Assembly (NCBI GenBank): GCA_002279935.1
Contig: NCCZ01000008.1
Span: forward strand, 1-64,000
DNA from: Hyphomicrobium sp. 12-62-95
GTDB lineage: Bacteria; Pseudomonadota; Alphaproteobacteria; Rhizobiales; Hyphomicrobiaceae
DNA length: 64,000 nucleotides
Direction: 5' to 3'
Part shown: piece after piece, positions 9,231 through 18,313 of the stretch
Layout: the number at the start of each line of letters is the position of its first letter
Position numbering within the stretch: the first letter of the stretch is position 1
Notes under the pieces: model-generated
Seen by the model: only the letters and a program-made list of their open reading frames with translations
Databases searched by the model: none
What the model was told of the DNA's origin: nothing
Program-made: the position numbers and the translations under genes

Positions 9231-9908
9231 ATGCTGAAGATCGGAACGGGCGTCAGGGCGTATTTTGTCGGGCTCGCATTGGCGGGTGCCATGGCGGCAG
9301 CGTCCGTGCCGGCGCAGGCTGGCGACTATGCCGGCGACATGCTGGTTCGCGTGCAGGGCACGTATGTGAACTTCAATGATGAGAGCACGCCTGCCGGGCT
9401 CGAACTCGATGATGAGTTCATCCCTACGCTGACGCTGACGTACTTCCTGAATAAGAATCTCGCAGTCGAACTCTTTTGCTGTTTCGCCAATCTCGACGCA
9501 ATCGCGACTCCTGGCGGCAAGGTAGCTGAGTTCTGGGTGTTCCCGCCGGCTCTCACCCTGCAGTACCACTTCGACAGCATGAACGGGATCAAGCCGTATG
9601 TCGGCGCCGGCATCCAGTACATCGCGCCATTCAGCGAAGACGGCGTTGGCGGGCTGGCTGGCCTGAACGTTGAGGTTGATGACGCTCTGGGCTTCACACT
9701 TCAGGCTGGCGTCGATGTCGAAATCGGCCAGGGTTGGTATCTCAATGCCGACGTCAAGAAGACCTGGATCGAGCACACGGTCTCGGTGAACGGCATTGAC
9801 GCATTCGACGTTGACATCGATCCGTGGATCTTCTCGGTTGGTCTCGGCTATCGCTTCAACCTGTCGGACATCTTCGGGTCGCGGCACGCTGAAGCGCCGA
9901 TGAAGTAA
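9231..9908 (+). CDS. ompW: OmpW-family outer membrane protein
   Basis: 225 residues. ATG 9231 follows AAAAGGGA and begins a signal peptide (1-30, ending PAQA). The mature protein is an 8-stranded barrel of the OmpW family, thought to be a small channel for hydrophobic molecules: GDMLVRVQGTYVNF, LNKNLAVEL, KPYVGAGIQY and the closing GLGYRFN strand are typical. The conserved leucine-rich membrane turn is partly replaced by LFCCFANLD. E. coli ompW is known to respond to FNR, and here a perfect FNR-type box lies upstream, which fits. A perfect terminator follows. Confidence 0.88.
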   Translation: MLKIGTGVRAYFVGLALAGAMAAASVPAQAGDYAGDMLVRVQGTYVNFNDESTPAGLELDDEFIPTLTLTYFLNKNLAVELFCCFANLDAIATPGGKVAEFWVFPPALTLQYHFDSMNGIKPYVGAGIQYIAPFSEDGVGGLAGLNVEVDDALGFTLQAGVDVEIGQGWYLNADVKKTWIEHTVSVNGIDAFDVDIDPWIFSVGLGYRFNLSDIFGSRHAEAPMK

Positions 9909-9939
9909 CGGCCTGGGTTTTGCCTGGGGGACGACACGA

Positions 9940-9967
9940 GGCCCGCTCATTCGAGCGGGCCTTTTTT
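9940..9967 (+). terminator. Rho-independent terminator of ompW
   Basis: A perfect 9-bp stem (9940-9948 with 9953-9961) with loop ATTC is followed by six T. Confidence 0.95.
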
Positions 9968-10067
9968 GTAGTCTGGTTCGGTCGGTCGGGGCGGCCATTC
10001 TTGTTAACCCCAAGCACGCCGGGCGCGTGGTCTTGCGGCGCGATCGCGATGCGGGCTAGATGCTGGG

Positions 10068-10574
10068 ATGGCAGCGCGCATCGGCTTTTATTCCGGCTCC
10101 TTTGATCCCGTCACCCACGGCCACACGGATGTGATCGCGCGGGCGTGCCGGCTCGTGGACACGCTCGTGATCGGGATCGGCACCAATCCGGGTAAGTCGC
10201 CGCTGTTCACGGCGGGCGAGCGGGTCGAGATGCTGGAAGACGAGACGCGGGCGATCGCCAAACGGACGGGCTCGGAAGTGCGGATCGTGACGTTTCAGGG
10301 CTTGGCCGTGGAGGCGGCGCGGGCGCACGGGGCGTCGATCATTTTCCGTGGCTTGAGGGACGGGACCGACTTTGACTACGAGATGCAGATGGCCGGCATG
10401 AACGGCGAGATGGCCGACGAGATCGAGACGGTGTTCGTGGCCGCCTCGCCGAATGTCCGGCATATCGCTGCGAATCTCGTGCGGGCCGTGGCGTTGATGG
10501 GGGGCGATCCGTCGCCGTTCGTGTCGAAGGCGGTGGCCAAACGGTTGGCGGATAAGGCGCAACGGAAGGCCTGA
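10068..10574 (+). CDS. coaD: Phosphopantetheine adenylyltransferase
   Basis: 168 residues, normal for the family. CoaD transfers AMP from ATP to 4'-phosphopantetheine, the fourth step of coenzyme A synthesis. The nucleotidyltransferase signature is clear: [14 protein letters not shown] at residues 6-18 and [13 protein letters not shown] near 88-100. The C-terminal motif reads [11 protein letters not shown] where ISSTLVR is usual, so the two serines are replaced by alanines. It starts with ATG and may lead an operon with the two cyclophilin genes. Confidence 0.96.
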   Translation: MAARIGFYSGSFDPVTHGHTDVIARACRLVDTLVIGIGTNPGKSPLFTAGERVEMLEDETRAIAKRTGSEVRIVTFQGLAVEAARAHGASIIFRGLRDGTDFDYEMQMAGMNGEMADEIETVFVAASPNVRHIAANLVRAVALMGGDPSPFVSKAVAKRLADKAQRKA

Positions 10575-10707
10575 GCTGGGGCGCGCGGCTTTATGGCGGG
10601 CGGTTGCCTTGCCAGGGGCGAGCGGAGCGGCCATAAGGGCGTCACGTCCCGGGTGGCTAGATCGCCGGTCCGTACAGGTTCAATTCAGGCCCTCAGGAGC
10701 CGATCCG

Positions 10708-11286
10708 ATGCGCTTCCCGACCCTTCTTTCCTTCCTCATGCTGGCGTTTTCGCTGGCCGCCTGCGGCGGCAGTTCGACGGCGGAGGTTGGCGGGCCGGCG
10801 ACGGGTGCCAATCCGGCGGGGGCTGGCGCGGGCGCTGCGGGTGAAACACTCGTTCTGGAATTGACGACGGGGACGGTGAAGATCAAGCTGCGGCCGGATC
10901 TGGCGCCGCAGCACGTGGCGCGGGTGAAGCAGCTCGCGGGCGAGGGCTTTTACAACGGCATCATCTTCCACCGGGTGATCCCTGGCTTCATGGCGCAGAC
11001 GGGCGATCCAACGGGCACGGGCATGGGCGGGTCGAAATATCCGGATCTGCCGGCTGAATTCACACCGACGCCGTTCGAGCGCGGGACGGTGGGGGCTGCG
11101 CGGTCGTCGAGCCCCAACTCGGCCAACAGCCAGTTCTTCATCTGCTTCACGCATGCGCCGAACCTCAACAGCCAGTACACGGTGTGGGGTCAGGTCATCG
11201 ACGGCATGATCGCGGTCGACAAGATCGCAAAGGGCGAGCCGCCGTCCAAGCCGGATAAGATCGTGAAAGCTTATATCGCGCCGTGA
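10708..11286 (+). CDS. Lipoprotein cyclophilin-type peptidyl-prolyl isomerase
   Basis: 192 residues. The ATG at 10708 starts a lipoprotein signal peptide with lipobox LAAC (Cys at about residue 19), followed by a Gly/Ala linker of about 30 residues. The rest is a short bacterial cyclophilin: FHRVIPGFMAQTGDPTGTG, NSANSQFFI and YTVWGQV are its active-site and core motifs. It should help fold proteins at the periplasmic face of a membrane. A second cyclophilin without export signal follows 58 bases downstream, so the two probably arose by duplication. Confidence 0.92.
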   Translation: MRFPTLLSFLMLAFSLAACGGSSTAEVGGPATGANPAGAGAGAAGETLVLELTTGTVKIKLRPDLAPQHVARVKQLAGEGFYNGIIFHRVIPGFMAQTGDPTGTGMGGSKYPDLPAEFTPTPFERGTVGAARSSSPNSANSQFFICFTHAPNLNSQYTVWGQVIDGMIAVDKIAKGEPPSKPDKIVKAYIAP

Positions 11287-11344
11287 GCGCCGCCTGATCC
11301 GACCGAAACAGTCCATAAACCTCAGTAACGGAGAGAGCCGAGCC

Positions 11345-11821
11345 ATGGCCGCCATCAAGGACCCCGAGAACACGCTGATCATCGAGACGAGCAAGGGGAC
11401 GGTGACGATCGAACTGCGCCCGGATCTGGCGCCCAAGCATGTGGAGCGCATCAAGCTGCTGGCGCGCGAAAAGTTCTACGATGGCATTCCGTTCCATCGC
11501 GTGATCGATGGCTTCATGGCGCAGACGGGCTGTCCGGAGGGACGTGGCACCGGACAGTCGAAGCATCCCAACCTGCCGGCGGAGTTCAACGCCGAACCGC
11601 ACGTGCGCGGCGTGTGTTCGATGGCCCGATCATCGATGCCTAATTCGGCCAACAGCCAGTTTTTCATCGTGTTCGACGACGCGCGGTTCCTCGACAAGCA
11701 ATACACCGTGTGGGGCAAAGTGATCGAGGGCATGGACGCTGTTGACCAGTTGGCAAAGGGTGAGCCGCCGCGGTCGCCGGACAAGATGATTTCGGTGCGC
11801 GTTGCCGCCGACGTGGCGTAA
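11345..11821 (+). CDS. ppiB: Cytoplasmic cyclophilin peptidyl-prolyl isomerase
   Basis: 158 residues, no signal peptide. The protein catalyses cis-trans isomerisation of proline bonds. FHRVIDGFMAQTG, NSANSQFFIVF and YTVWGKVIEGM mark the cyclophilin fold. GGAGAGAG precedes the ATG. Its DUF423 neighbour starts only three bases after its stop, so they are probably co-transcribed. Confidence 0.93.
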   Translation: MAAIKDPENTLIIETSKGTVTIELRPDLAPKHVERIKLLAREKFYDGIPFHRVIDGFMAQTGCPEGRGTGQSKHPNLPAEFNAEPHVRGVCSMARSSMPNSANSQFFIVFDDARFLDKQYTVWGKVIEGMDAVDQLAKGEPPRSPDKMISVRVAADVA

Positions 11822-11824
11822 CTC

Positions 11825-12217
11825 ATGACGCGCTTCGACAAGACCCCCCGGGCGGAGCTGGGCATCGCGGCTGCGGCCGGGTTGTTGGGTGCGGCGGGCG
11901 TGGCGCTCGGAGCGGTGGCGGCGCACAAGGTGCCGACACCGGCCATGGCGAGCGCGGCGCAGATGTTGATGGTGCACGCGGTGGCGGTTCTCGCCATCGC
12001 AGCCTGGGCGGTCCGCTCGGCGACGGCGGGCGGATGGTGGCGGGCTGCGGCGCGCGCGATGCTGCTGGGCGTGGCGCTGTTTGCAGGCGACATCGCGCTT
12101 AGAGGCTTCGAAGTGGGAAGCCTTTTCCCCATGGCAGCACCCATCGGCGGCAGCCTCACGATCTTCGCGTGGGTGCTCGTCGCGGTGGCGGCCGCCGTAG
12201 AGTGGGTGCGCAGCTAG
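11825..12217 (+). CDS. DUF423-family membrane protein
   Basis: 130 residues with four hydrophobic segments (about 11-33, 45-63, 75-92, 104-126). The GAVAAHK segment after the first helix, the GDIALRGFE segment and the APIGGSLTIFAWVLV ending match the DUF423 family of small inner membrane proteins, whose function is unknown. The gene directly follows ppiB. Confidence 0.8.
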   Translation: MTRFDKTPRAELGIAAAAGLLGAAGVALGAVAAHKVPTPAMASAAQMLMVHAVAVLAIAAWAVRSATAGGWWRAAARAMLLGVALFAGDIALRGFEVGSLFPMAAPIGGSLTIFAWVLVAVAAAVEWVRS

Positions 12218-12239
12218 GGTAGCGTTTGTTTAGAGCCGG

Positions 12240-12314
12240 CTACTTCTTAGGGGCGGCCGGCTTTTCCTTCTTGGGCTTGCGCTTTTCCTTTGTGGAACGC
12301 TTTTCCTTGGCCAT
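12240..12314 (-). CDS. 24-residue lysine-rich protein
   Basis: A tiny gene, ATG 12314 to TAG 12240, encoding MAKEKRSTKEKRKPKKEKP and five more residues. A strong AAGGAGA ribosome site precedes the ATG by six bases, and more than half the residues are Lys, Arg or Glu. Short MAK-type basic proteins with a KKPKKEKP core are common in Hyphomicrobiales genomes. The function is unknown; nucleic acid or ribosome binding is only a guess. Confidence 0.6.
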   Translation of the reverse strand: MAKEKRSTKEKRKPKKEKPAAPKK

Positions 12315-12386
12315 GGCCGGTCTCCTTGGTTGATGGCGCACGATGGTCGTGTTCGCTGAACCGCGCAAGGCCCCTCGGACGACGCA

Positions 12387-13391
12387 ATGGGGCGACTGTC
12401 ACACGCCCGTTACATGGCCTTTGTGAAGTCGCACAGAGATCGACCAACAGCGGTGCAGGTGACAGACGTGAGCGATACGACCAAGAACGGCCGGCCCATC
12501 CCGGAGCGCGTGAAGGCGGAACTGCTGGACAGCTTCGACGAGGAATTGGAGCTGGAGCTCGAGGACGAGCATCTGGAGGGGCTGTTCGACGATCTTGCCG
12601 AGCATCCAACCGTCTCGACGCTGGATCGGACGGTCTACTTCAAGGAGCTGTTCCGGCTGCAGCGGGAGCTGGTGAAGCTGCAGGACTGGGTGGTTTCTCA
12701 GAAGCTGAAAGTGGTCGTCGTGTTCGAGGGACGCGATGCGGCGGGCAAGGGTGGCGTGATTAAGCGGATCACGCAGCGGCTCAATCCGCGCGTTTGCCGC
12801 GTGGCGGCGTTGCCGGCGCCGAACGACCGGCAGCGCACGCAATGGTATTTCCAGCGCTACGCGGAGCATCTGCCGGCGGCGGGTGAAATCGTGCTGTTCG
12901 ACCGCTCCTGGTACAACCGGGCGGGAGTCGAACGCGTGATGGGCTTTTGCTCGGATGACGATGTGGAGGAGTTTTTCCGCTCCGTGCCGGACTTCGAGCG
13001 CATGCTGGTGCGGTCGGGGATCATCCTGATCAAATACTGGTTCTCGATCACGGACGATGAGCAGAACCTGCGCTTCCGCATGCGCATTCACGATCCGATC
13101 AAGCAGTGGAAGCTGTCGCCGATGGATCTGGAGTCGCGGCGGCGCTGGGAGGCTTATACGAAGGCCAAGGAGGAGATGCTGGCGCGGACGCACATTCCCG
13201 AAGCACGCTGGTGGATCGTGGAGGCCGACGACAAGAAGAAGGCGCGGCTCAACTGCATTACGCACTTCCTCGCGCAAATTCCCTACGAGGAGGTCGCGCG
13301 GCCGCCGGTGCTGCTGCCAGAGCGCGTGCGGCACCCGAATTATGCCCGCGCGCCGGTTCCGGACGACATGCACGTGCCGGAGATTTTCTGA
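12387..13391 (+). CDS. ppk2: Polyphosphate kinase 2 family protein
   Basis: Up to 334 residues. The start is uncertain: ATG 12387, ATG 12414 or a GTG near 12453. The PPK2 core is complete: P-loop FEGRDAAGKGG at about 113-123, lid region with LPAPNDRQRTQWYFQRY, and Walker B FDRSWYNRAGVERVMGF at about 171-187. PPK2 enzymes move phosphate between polyphosphate and nucleotides (GDP, ADP or AMP by class); the single domain of normal length does not reveal the substrate. The N-terminal 60 residues are acidic (DEELELELEDEH). Confidence 0.93.
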   Translation: MGRLSHARYMAFVKSHRDRPTAVQVTDVSDTTKNGRPIPERVKAELLDSFDEELELELEDEHLEGLFDDLAEHPTVSTLDRTVYFKELFRLQRELVKLQDWVVSQKLKVVVVFEGRDAAGKGGVIKRITQRLNPRVCRVAALPAPNDRQRTQWYFQRYAEHLPAAGEIVLFDRSWYNRAGVERVMGFCSDDDVEEFFRSVPDFERMLVRSGIILIKYWFSITDDEQNLRFRMRIHDPIKQWKLSPMDLESRRRWEAYTKAKEEMLARTHIPEARWWIVEADDKKKARLNCITHFLAQIPYEEVARPPVLLPERVRHPNYARAPVPDDMHVPEIF

Positions 13392-13470
13392 CGTCGCAGC
13401 ACCTTGCGCGGACGTGTGGGGCGGTGGTAGCTGGCGGGCGCTTTAATGGCCAACCAGCGAGCAAAACCAC

Positions 13471-14556
13471 GTGCGCACGGACCTATTCGATTTCGAGCTG
13501 CCGGAAGAGCGGATCGCGCTTTATCCGTTGGAGCCGCGGGATGCGGCGCGCCTGCTCGTGGTCGATCCGCGTGCGGGGGGGCTTCGTGACCTGGGTGTGC
13601 GCGACTTGCCGGATCTTTTGGAGCCCGGCGATGCGCTCGTCTTCAATGATACGCGGGTGATCCCGGCGGCGCTCGACGGGGTGCGCGTACGCGAGGGCGT
13701 GACGGCCAAGGTTGCGTTCAATCTGATCAAGCGGGTGGATGGGACACGGTGGCGGGCCTTTGCGCGGCCGGCCAAGCGGCTTGAGGTGGGGGACCGGGTG
13801 CGGTTCGGGCATGCCAACACGAGCTGTCTTTTGGGGGCGCTGGATGCGACGGTGGCTTCGAGGCTCGATGCGGGCGAAGTTGAACTGGCGTTCGATCTGA
13901 CGGGAGATGAGCTTGATCGCGCCATTGCCGCAGTGGGGGAGATGCCGCTGCCGCCGTACATTGCGTTGAAGCGGCCGCCGGGGGAGGCGGATAGGCAGAG
14001 CTATCAAACGATGTTTGCGGCGAAGGACGGGGCGGTGGCTGCACCCACGGCCGGGCTGCATTTCACCGAGCGGCTGATTGCGGCGATCGATGCGCGGGGG
14101 ATTGAGCGGCACACGGTGACGCTGCATGTGGGTGCGGGGACATTTCTGCCGGTGAAGGCGGAGGATACGGCCGGGCATCAGATGCATTCGGAGTTGGGGT
14201 CGATCGACGCGACGACCGCTGCGGCGCTGAACGCGGTGCGCGCACGTGGCAACCGGGTGGTGGCCGTTGGGACGACATCGCTGCGGACGCTGGAGAGTGC
14301 GGCGGCGGACGATGGGCGGCTCGGCGCGTGGGCCGGGGAGACGTCGATTTTCATCACGCCGGGGTATCGCTTCCGGGTGACGGGTGCGTTGATGACCAAC
14401 TTCCATTTGCCGCGCTCGACGCTGTTCATGCTGGTGTCGGCGCTGTCGGGCCTGGAGACCATGCAAGCGGCCTATGCGCATGCGATTCAGCATGGCTACC
14501 GGTTCTACTCGTATGGGGACGCGTGCCTGTTGTTCCCGGCGGCGGAAACGGGATAG
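13471..14556 (+). CDS. queA: tRNA preQ1(34) S-adenosylmethionine ribosyltransferase-isomerase
   Basis: 361 residues from a GTG start. QueA transfers and rearranges the ribose of S-adenosylmethionine onto preQ1 in tRNA to give epoxyqueuosine. [16 protein letters not shown] at the N terminus and [20 protein letters not shown] and [10 protein letters not shown] in the body are diagnostic. tgt, encoding the preceding enzyme of the pathway, lies 72 bases downstream in the same direction. Confidence 0.96.
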   Translation: MRTDLFDFELPEERIALYPLEPRDAARLLVVDPRAGGLRDLGVRDLPDLLEPGDALVFNDTRVIPAALDGVRVREGVTAKVAFNLIKRVDGTRWRAFARPAKRLEVGDRVRFGHANTSCLLGALDATVASRLDAGEVELAFDLTGDELDRAIAAVGEMPLPPYIALKRPPGEADRQSYQTMFAAKDGAVAAPTAGLHFTERLIAAIDARGIERHTVTLHVGAGTFLPVKAEDTAGHQMHSELGSIDATTAAALNAVRARGNRVVAVGTTSLRTLESAAADDGRLGAWAGETSIFITPGYRFRVTGALMTNFHLPRSTLFMLVSALSGLETMQAAYAHAIQHGYRFYSYGDACLLFPAAETG

Positions 14557-14628
14557 GCTTTTGTTTTGCCGCATTTTCTTCGGCGAACCGGTTTCCACTT
14601 CGCCTGAAAATGCTCTATCGAACGCGGC

Positions 14629-15777
14629 ATGGATCAGACGGTACAGACCTTTGGGTACACTCGGCTTGGGCAAGATGGGGCCGCGCGGCTGGGCGAAATC
14701 CGGACGCCGCGCGGGGTGATCCGCACGCCGGCTTTCATGCCGGTGGGGACGGTGGGCACCGTGAAGGCGCTTTACCCCGAGCAGGTGAAGGGGGCGGGTG
14801 CCGATATCCTGCTCGGCAATACGTATCATCTCATGCTGCGGCCCGGCGCGGAGCGGATCGCGCGGCTGGGCGGCTTGCATAAATTCATGCGCTGGGATGG
14901 GCCGATCCTCACCGACAGCGGCGGGTTTCAGGTCATGAGTCTGGCGACCATTCGCAAGATCACGGAGGAAGGCGCGCAATTCCAATCGCACATTGATGGA
15001 TCGCGGCACATGCTGACGCCGGAGCGATCGATCGAGATCCAGTGTCTGCTCGGCTCCGACATCCAGATGCAGTTCGACGAGTGCATCGAATTGCCGGCGG
15101 AGCGGAGCGAAGTGGAGCGGGCGATGGCGTTGTCGCTGCGCTGGGCTGAGCGGTCGAAGCGGGCGTTCGAGGCGCAGGTTGCGGCGGGCGGGGCGACGCG
15201 CGGGCAGGCGCTGTTTGCGATCGTACAGGGCGGAGTGGATTCCGAGTTGCGGCAACGGTCGGCGCGGGCGCTTGTGGAGATGGATTTTCCGGGATACGCG
15301 GTCGGCGGGCTTGCGGTCGGCGAAGGGCATGAGGCGATGGTCGCCACGCTCGAAGAGACGCTGCCGCATTTGCCGGCGGACAAGCCGCGCTATCTCATGG
15401 GGGTTGGGACGCCGCTCGATCTGATTGAGAGCGTGCGGCGGGGCATCGACATGTTCGATTGCGTAATGCCGACGCGGAACGGGCGGCATGGAACGGCTTT
15501 CACCTGGGACGGGAGGGTGAACCTACATAATGCGAAACACGCCGAGGATCTGGCGCCGCTGGATCCGGAAAGCACGTGTCCGGCGGCGCGGGATTATTCG
15601 CGCGCGTACCTGCACCATCTCGTCAAGTCGGGCGAGTATCTGGGCGCGATGATCCTGTCGTGGGTGAATACGGTTTTCTATCAAGACCTGATGGCGGCGA
15701 TGCGCGCGGCCATCGCGGAGGGCCGGTTCGATGCCTGGGCTGAGGCCACCAAGGCGCGGTTGGAGCGCAAGGGCTGA
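14629..15777 (+). CDS. tgt: Queuine/preQ1 tRNA-guanine transglycosylase
   Basis: 382 residues. Tgt swaps guanine 34 for preQ1 in tRNAs with GUN anticodons. Catalytic residues are present: Asp96 in [10 protein letters not shown] and the nucleophile Asp274 in [15 protein letters not shown]. The usual Cys-x-Cys-x2-Cys...His zinc site is not: the region reads [17 protein letters not shown], giving Ser315, Cys317 and Ala320, and the expected His is Val346 ([10 protein letters not shown]). The rest is intact, so I expect an active enzyme that no longer binds structural zinc. Confidence 0.95.
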   Translation: MDQTVQTFGYTRLGQDGAARLGEIRTPRGVIRTPAFMPVGTVGTVKALYPEQVKGAGADILLGNTYHLMLRPGAERIARLGGLHKFMRWDGPILTDSGGFQVMSLATIRKITEEGAQFQSHIDGSRHMLTPERSIEIQCLLGSDIQMQFDECIELPAERSEVERAMALSLRWAERSKRAFEAQVAAGGATRGQALFAIVQGGVDSELRQRSARALVEMDFPGYAVGGLAVGEGHEAMVATLEETLPHLPADKPRYLMGVGTPLDLIESVRRGIDMFDCVMPTRNGRHGTAFTWDGRVNLHNAKHAEDLAPLDPESTCPAARDYSRAYLHHLVKSGEYLGAMILSWVNTVFYQDLMAAMRAAIAEGRFDAWAEATKARLERKG

Positions 15778-15783
15778 CGGGCG

Positions 15784-16518
15784 CTAATTGGATGGGGTGA
15801 GCGTGATCTGGGCGGCGCCGATAAGCGGTCCGGGTGCGTTGCCGTCACCCGTTTGCAAAAGGACGACAGCGCCATCAGCCCCGTTCAATGTGGCGATGGG
15901 GACCTCGATGGTGCGGGGTTCGCCAATCCAATCTCCGATGGGGCGGATATCGCGGACGATGTTCGTGTAGGTGATCTTCCGGCTGGCATTTTCGCCGCGT
16001 CCGATCGCGACGTCGCGCTGGGCGAGGTACGGCATCACGACGACCGTGGCGGCGCGGGTGGCGGCCGATAGACCGGCGGGTGCTGCGCCCACTGCTATGC
16101 GCAGTGAACCGTTCGCTTCTGTGATGCCGACGGTTACGGCCAACTGCGCGCGCAAGGCCTGCAGGTTGTTTTCGATTTCGTCGCGGTCGGCCCCGTTCAT
16201 GTGGTGGGCGCCGTTGACGACGACCTGAGGCGTGTAGACCGAGCGGTCGCCCCGGGCACTGGCGTAGGCGCGTTGGCGTGCCGAATGGGCGGGAGAGCCA
16301 TACGTGTCCTTCCAGCCCAGCCGGTCCCAATAGTCGACGGGGAGCGAGAGGACGGCGAGTGATTTGTTCTGGGCGAGGACCTCGATGAGGGCATCGGCTG
16401 GCGGACACGACGAGCAGCCTTGGCTGGTGAACAGTTCCACGACGCCGGTGACCCTGTCATCGGATTGAGCGGTTTGGCTGGCAGCGAGTGACAGTGCGAG
16501 GGCGAGAGCGAGGCGCAT
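15784..16518 (-). CDS. DUF1223 thioredoxin-like secreted protein
   Basis: 244 residues with a signal peptide (1-19). VVELFTSQGCSSCPPADALI carries a CxxC pair (Cys35, Cys38) at a thioredoxin-like active site, and YWDRLGWKDTYGSP and YTPQVVVNG are typical of DUF1223. The role, perhaps periplasmic redox, is unproven. The ribosome site GGAG lies in the stem of a hairpin just upstream (16525-16562). Its 3' end meets the end of tgt with a six-base gap. Confidence 0.85.
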   Translation of the reverse strand: MRLALALALSLAASQTAQSDDRVTGVVELFTSQGCSSCPPADALIEVLAQNKSLAVLSLPVDYWDRLGWKDTYGSPAHSARQRAYASARGDRSVYTPQVVVNGAHHMNGADRDEIENNLQALRAQLAVTVGITEANGSLRIAVGAAPAGLSAATRAATVVVMPYLAQRDVAIGRGENASRKITYTNIVRDIRPIGDWIGEPRTIEVPIATLNGADGAVVLLQTGDGNAPGPLIGAAQITLTPSN

Positions 16519-16521
16519 ATG

Positions 16522-16562
16522 AAAACTCCGGAGGCGTGCTTGAAGCTACGCGCCACCGGAGT
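16522..16562 (-). promoter_or_regulatory. Hairpin overlapping the DUF1223 ribosome-binding site
   Basis: Read on the minus strand, ACTCCGG (16562-16556) pairs with CCGGAGT (16531-16525), with a further GGCG/CGCC pairing inside, then TTTT and the ATG at 16518. The 3' arm contains GGAG, the only plausible ribosome site. It could be a terminator for the upstream small gene, a translation-masking hairpin, or both. Confidence 0.45.
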
Positions 16563-16600
16563 GCTGGTTTCAGTGATCGTCTTTAGAAGATTGAGGTGCC

Positions 16601-16735
16601 CTAGAAGAACTGGATAAGGGCCAGGCCGGAGACCAGCATGGCCAGGGGCGCGCCCAGAAAAATGGTCAAACGGCGGACCCACTCGTCGGGACTGCTGGTT
16701 CGACTTTGGCTTCTTTGATGCTCGGGCCGGTGCAT
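16601..16735 (-). CDS. 44-residue single-pass membrane protein
   Basis: A short gene with GGAGGGG seven bases before its ATG at 16735. The product has a polar N-terminal half (MHRPEHQRSQSRTSSPDEW) and one hydrophobic helix (LTIFLGAPLAMLVSGLALI) at the C terminus. No family is recognised. It may share a transcript with the DUF1223 gene 80 bases downstream. The good ribosome site makes it more than a chance frame. Confidence 0.5.
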   Translation of the reverse strand: MHRPEHQRSQSRTSSPDEWVRRLTIFLGAPLAMLVSGLALIQFF

Positions 16736-16922
16736 GGCATAGCCCCTCCGATGTTGGCGGGTCCGGGCCCCGGCGGGGCAAGCAGTCAACCGCGCGCCAA
16801 CTTGTCGCGGAAACATTGCCCCGAAACCGTTTTCTAAGCAACCCAAAGTGTCAGGGTATGCTGACAGTTAAATCTGTCATGGATCAGCGTGTGGGTGCGC
16901 CAATGCTCCCGTGTAGTTGAAA

Positions 16923-17942
16923 TTACTTACTCTTTTGGGGCGCCGGGGGTGGGGTGGCCGATATTCGTTCGCGATGGAAAAGATATATTCCCGAGGCAAC
17001 GACAATAGCGGCTCCGACGAGGGTTTGGACATCCGGCACATCGGAAAAGACGAGATATCCAAATGAAATCATCGAAATAAGCTGGAAGTACAGGAAGGGG
17101 GCAACGGCCGAGGCCGGGGCGAGGCGGTAGGCGTGCAGAAACAACCAATGGCCCATGCCGCCGAAAAATCCGAGGCTCGCCAACATGAGCCAGGCTTGGA
17201 GGTCGGGGGGCGTCGTCCAGGCCAGATAGGCCAAGGGCGCGCCGAGGAACGTGCCGACGAACATCGAATAAAAGAGCGTCACCATGGGTGGGTCGAAAGC
17301 GGCCATGTAGCGGGTCAGCAGCATGAACAGGGCATAGGCGAGCATGGCGGATAGAGAATAGAGAACGCCGATGTTGAAGCCGGTGGTCCCGGCGGTGAGG
17401 TCTGTGGGCGCCATGGCGACGGCGACTCCGGTAAAGCCCACCGCGATCGCCACGAGGCGGCGCCATCCGACCCATTCGCCGAGGAAGGGTCCGGCGAGGA
17501 GGGCCACGACCAATGGCGCCAGGAAAACGATGGTGATGGCCTGATCAAGACGCAGCGTTTGCAGCGCCAGGAAGTTCAGAACTGTCGTCGACGCCATCAG
17601 GACGGAGCGCACGAGTTGAAGCTTGAGATGCTTGGTGCGGAAGAGGTCGGGCAGGGAAAGCGAGCCGAACACGGGCACCAGAACCATCAGGGCCATGAAC
17701 TGGCCGATGAAGCGCGACCATGCAACCTGGGTGACGGGCAGGCCGTAATGCTGTCCCAGATATTTCGCGGATGTATCGAGCGCGGAGAAAAACGTGATCG
17801 CCAGAATCATGAGGGCGATGGCGCGCGGGCGGTCGACCGGCCGGTCGGACCGGGCGTTGGGAACAGGGCTCGTCGGCTCGATATCGGAGGCGGGCTGCAT
17901 GCTCATCACGGGTGGCGAAATCGCCGGTCGGGCGCCCCTCAT
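16923..17942 (-). CDS. DMT-superfamily transporter with two EamA domains
   Basis: Up to 339 residues; the start may instead be ATG 17906. After a polar N terminus there are ten predicted membrane helices in two EamA repeats (about 40-170 and 185-320), the drug/metabolite transporter fold. NFLALQTLRLDQAITIVFL and the late VAPFLYFQLI segments are typical. The substrate cannot be told from sequence; relatives export amino acids or other small metabolites. It is monocistronic and diverges from tRNA-Lys. Confidence 0.88.
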   Translation of the reverse strand: MRGARPAISPPVMSMQPASDIEPTSPVPNARSDRPVDRPRAIALMILAITFFSALDTSAKYLGQHYGLPVTQVAWSRFIGQFMALMVLVPVFGSLSLPDLFRTKHLKLQLVRSVLMASTTVLNFLALQTLRLDQAITIVFLAPLVVALLAGPFLGEWVGWRRLVAIAVGFTGVAVAMAPTDLTAGTTGFNIGVLYSLSAMLAYALFMLLTRYMAAFDPPMVTLFYSMFVGTFLGAPLAYLAWTTPPDLQAWLMLASLGFFGGMGHWLFLHAYRLAPASAVAPFLYFQLISMISFGYLVFSDVPDVQTLVGAAIVVASGIYLFHRERISATPPPAPQKSK

Positions 17943-18055
17943 AGCCCAAGCGCGGCGGCTGGTCAGGCGGCAAATTGGATCGGGGACGGGGTGGCCGCGT
18001 GATTGCGCCGCGGACGGCCTTGAAAAGAACCGCGGAAAGGTCCCCCGGCGTCGCC

Positions 18056-18084
18056 TTGACCCCCATGAGAAGCCCCCCTACAAG
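18056..18084 (+). promoter_or_regulatory. Promoter of tRNA-Lys
   Basis: TTGACC, a 17-base spacer and TACAAG end 12 bases before the tRNA, so the transcript would start about six bases upstream of it. Spacing and both boxes fit a housekeeping sigma-70 promoter. Confidence 0.7.
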
Positions 18085-18096
18085 CAGCGCACGAAT

Positions 18097-18171
18097 GGGC
18101 CGGTAGCTCAGTGGTAGAGCACGTGACTTTTAATCATGTGGTCGTCGGTTCGACCCCGACCCGGCTCACCA
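18097..18171 (+). tRNA. tRNA-Lys (anticodon UUU)
   Basis: A 75-base cloverleaf with encoded CCA. The acceptor stem GGGCCGG pairs with CCGGCTC (one G-T), the anticodon loop CTTTTAA gives UUU at 18129-18131, and the T-arm contains GGTTCGACC. Confidence 0.97.
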
Positions 18172-18313
18172 TTCGTTTTGACGGCTTGCCGTTCGGCCGG
18201 ATCATTTTTGGTCTGGAACCGGGGGCAAAAGACCCTATCTGAAGGCGAGCCCGGACGGTTCGACAGCTAGACGGCTCCATTGGGCCGCCAACGCATTCAC
18301 GGAGACACGCGAC

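Noticed and set aside
13483..15489. A 668-codon minus-strand frame across queA and tgt
   Set aside because: Antisense shadow of two clear genes; no domain, no ribosome site.
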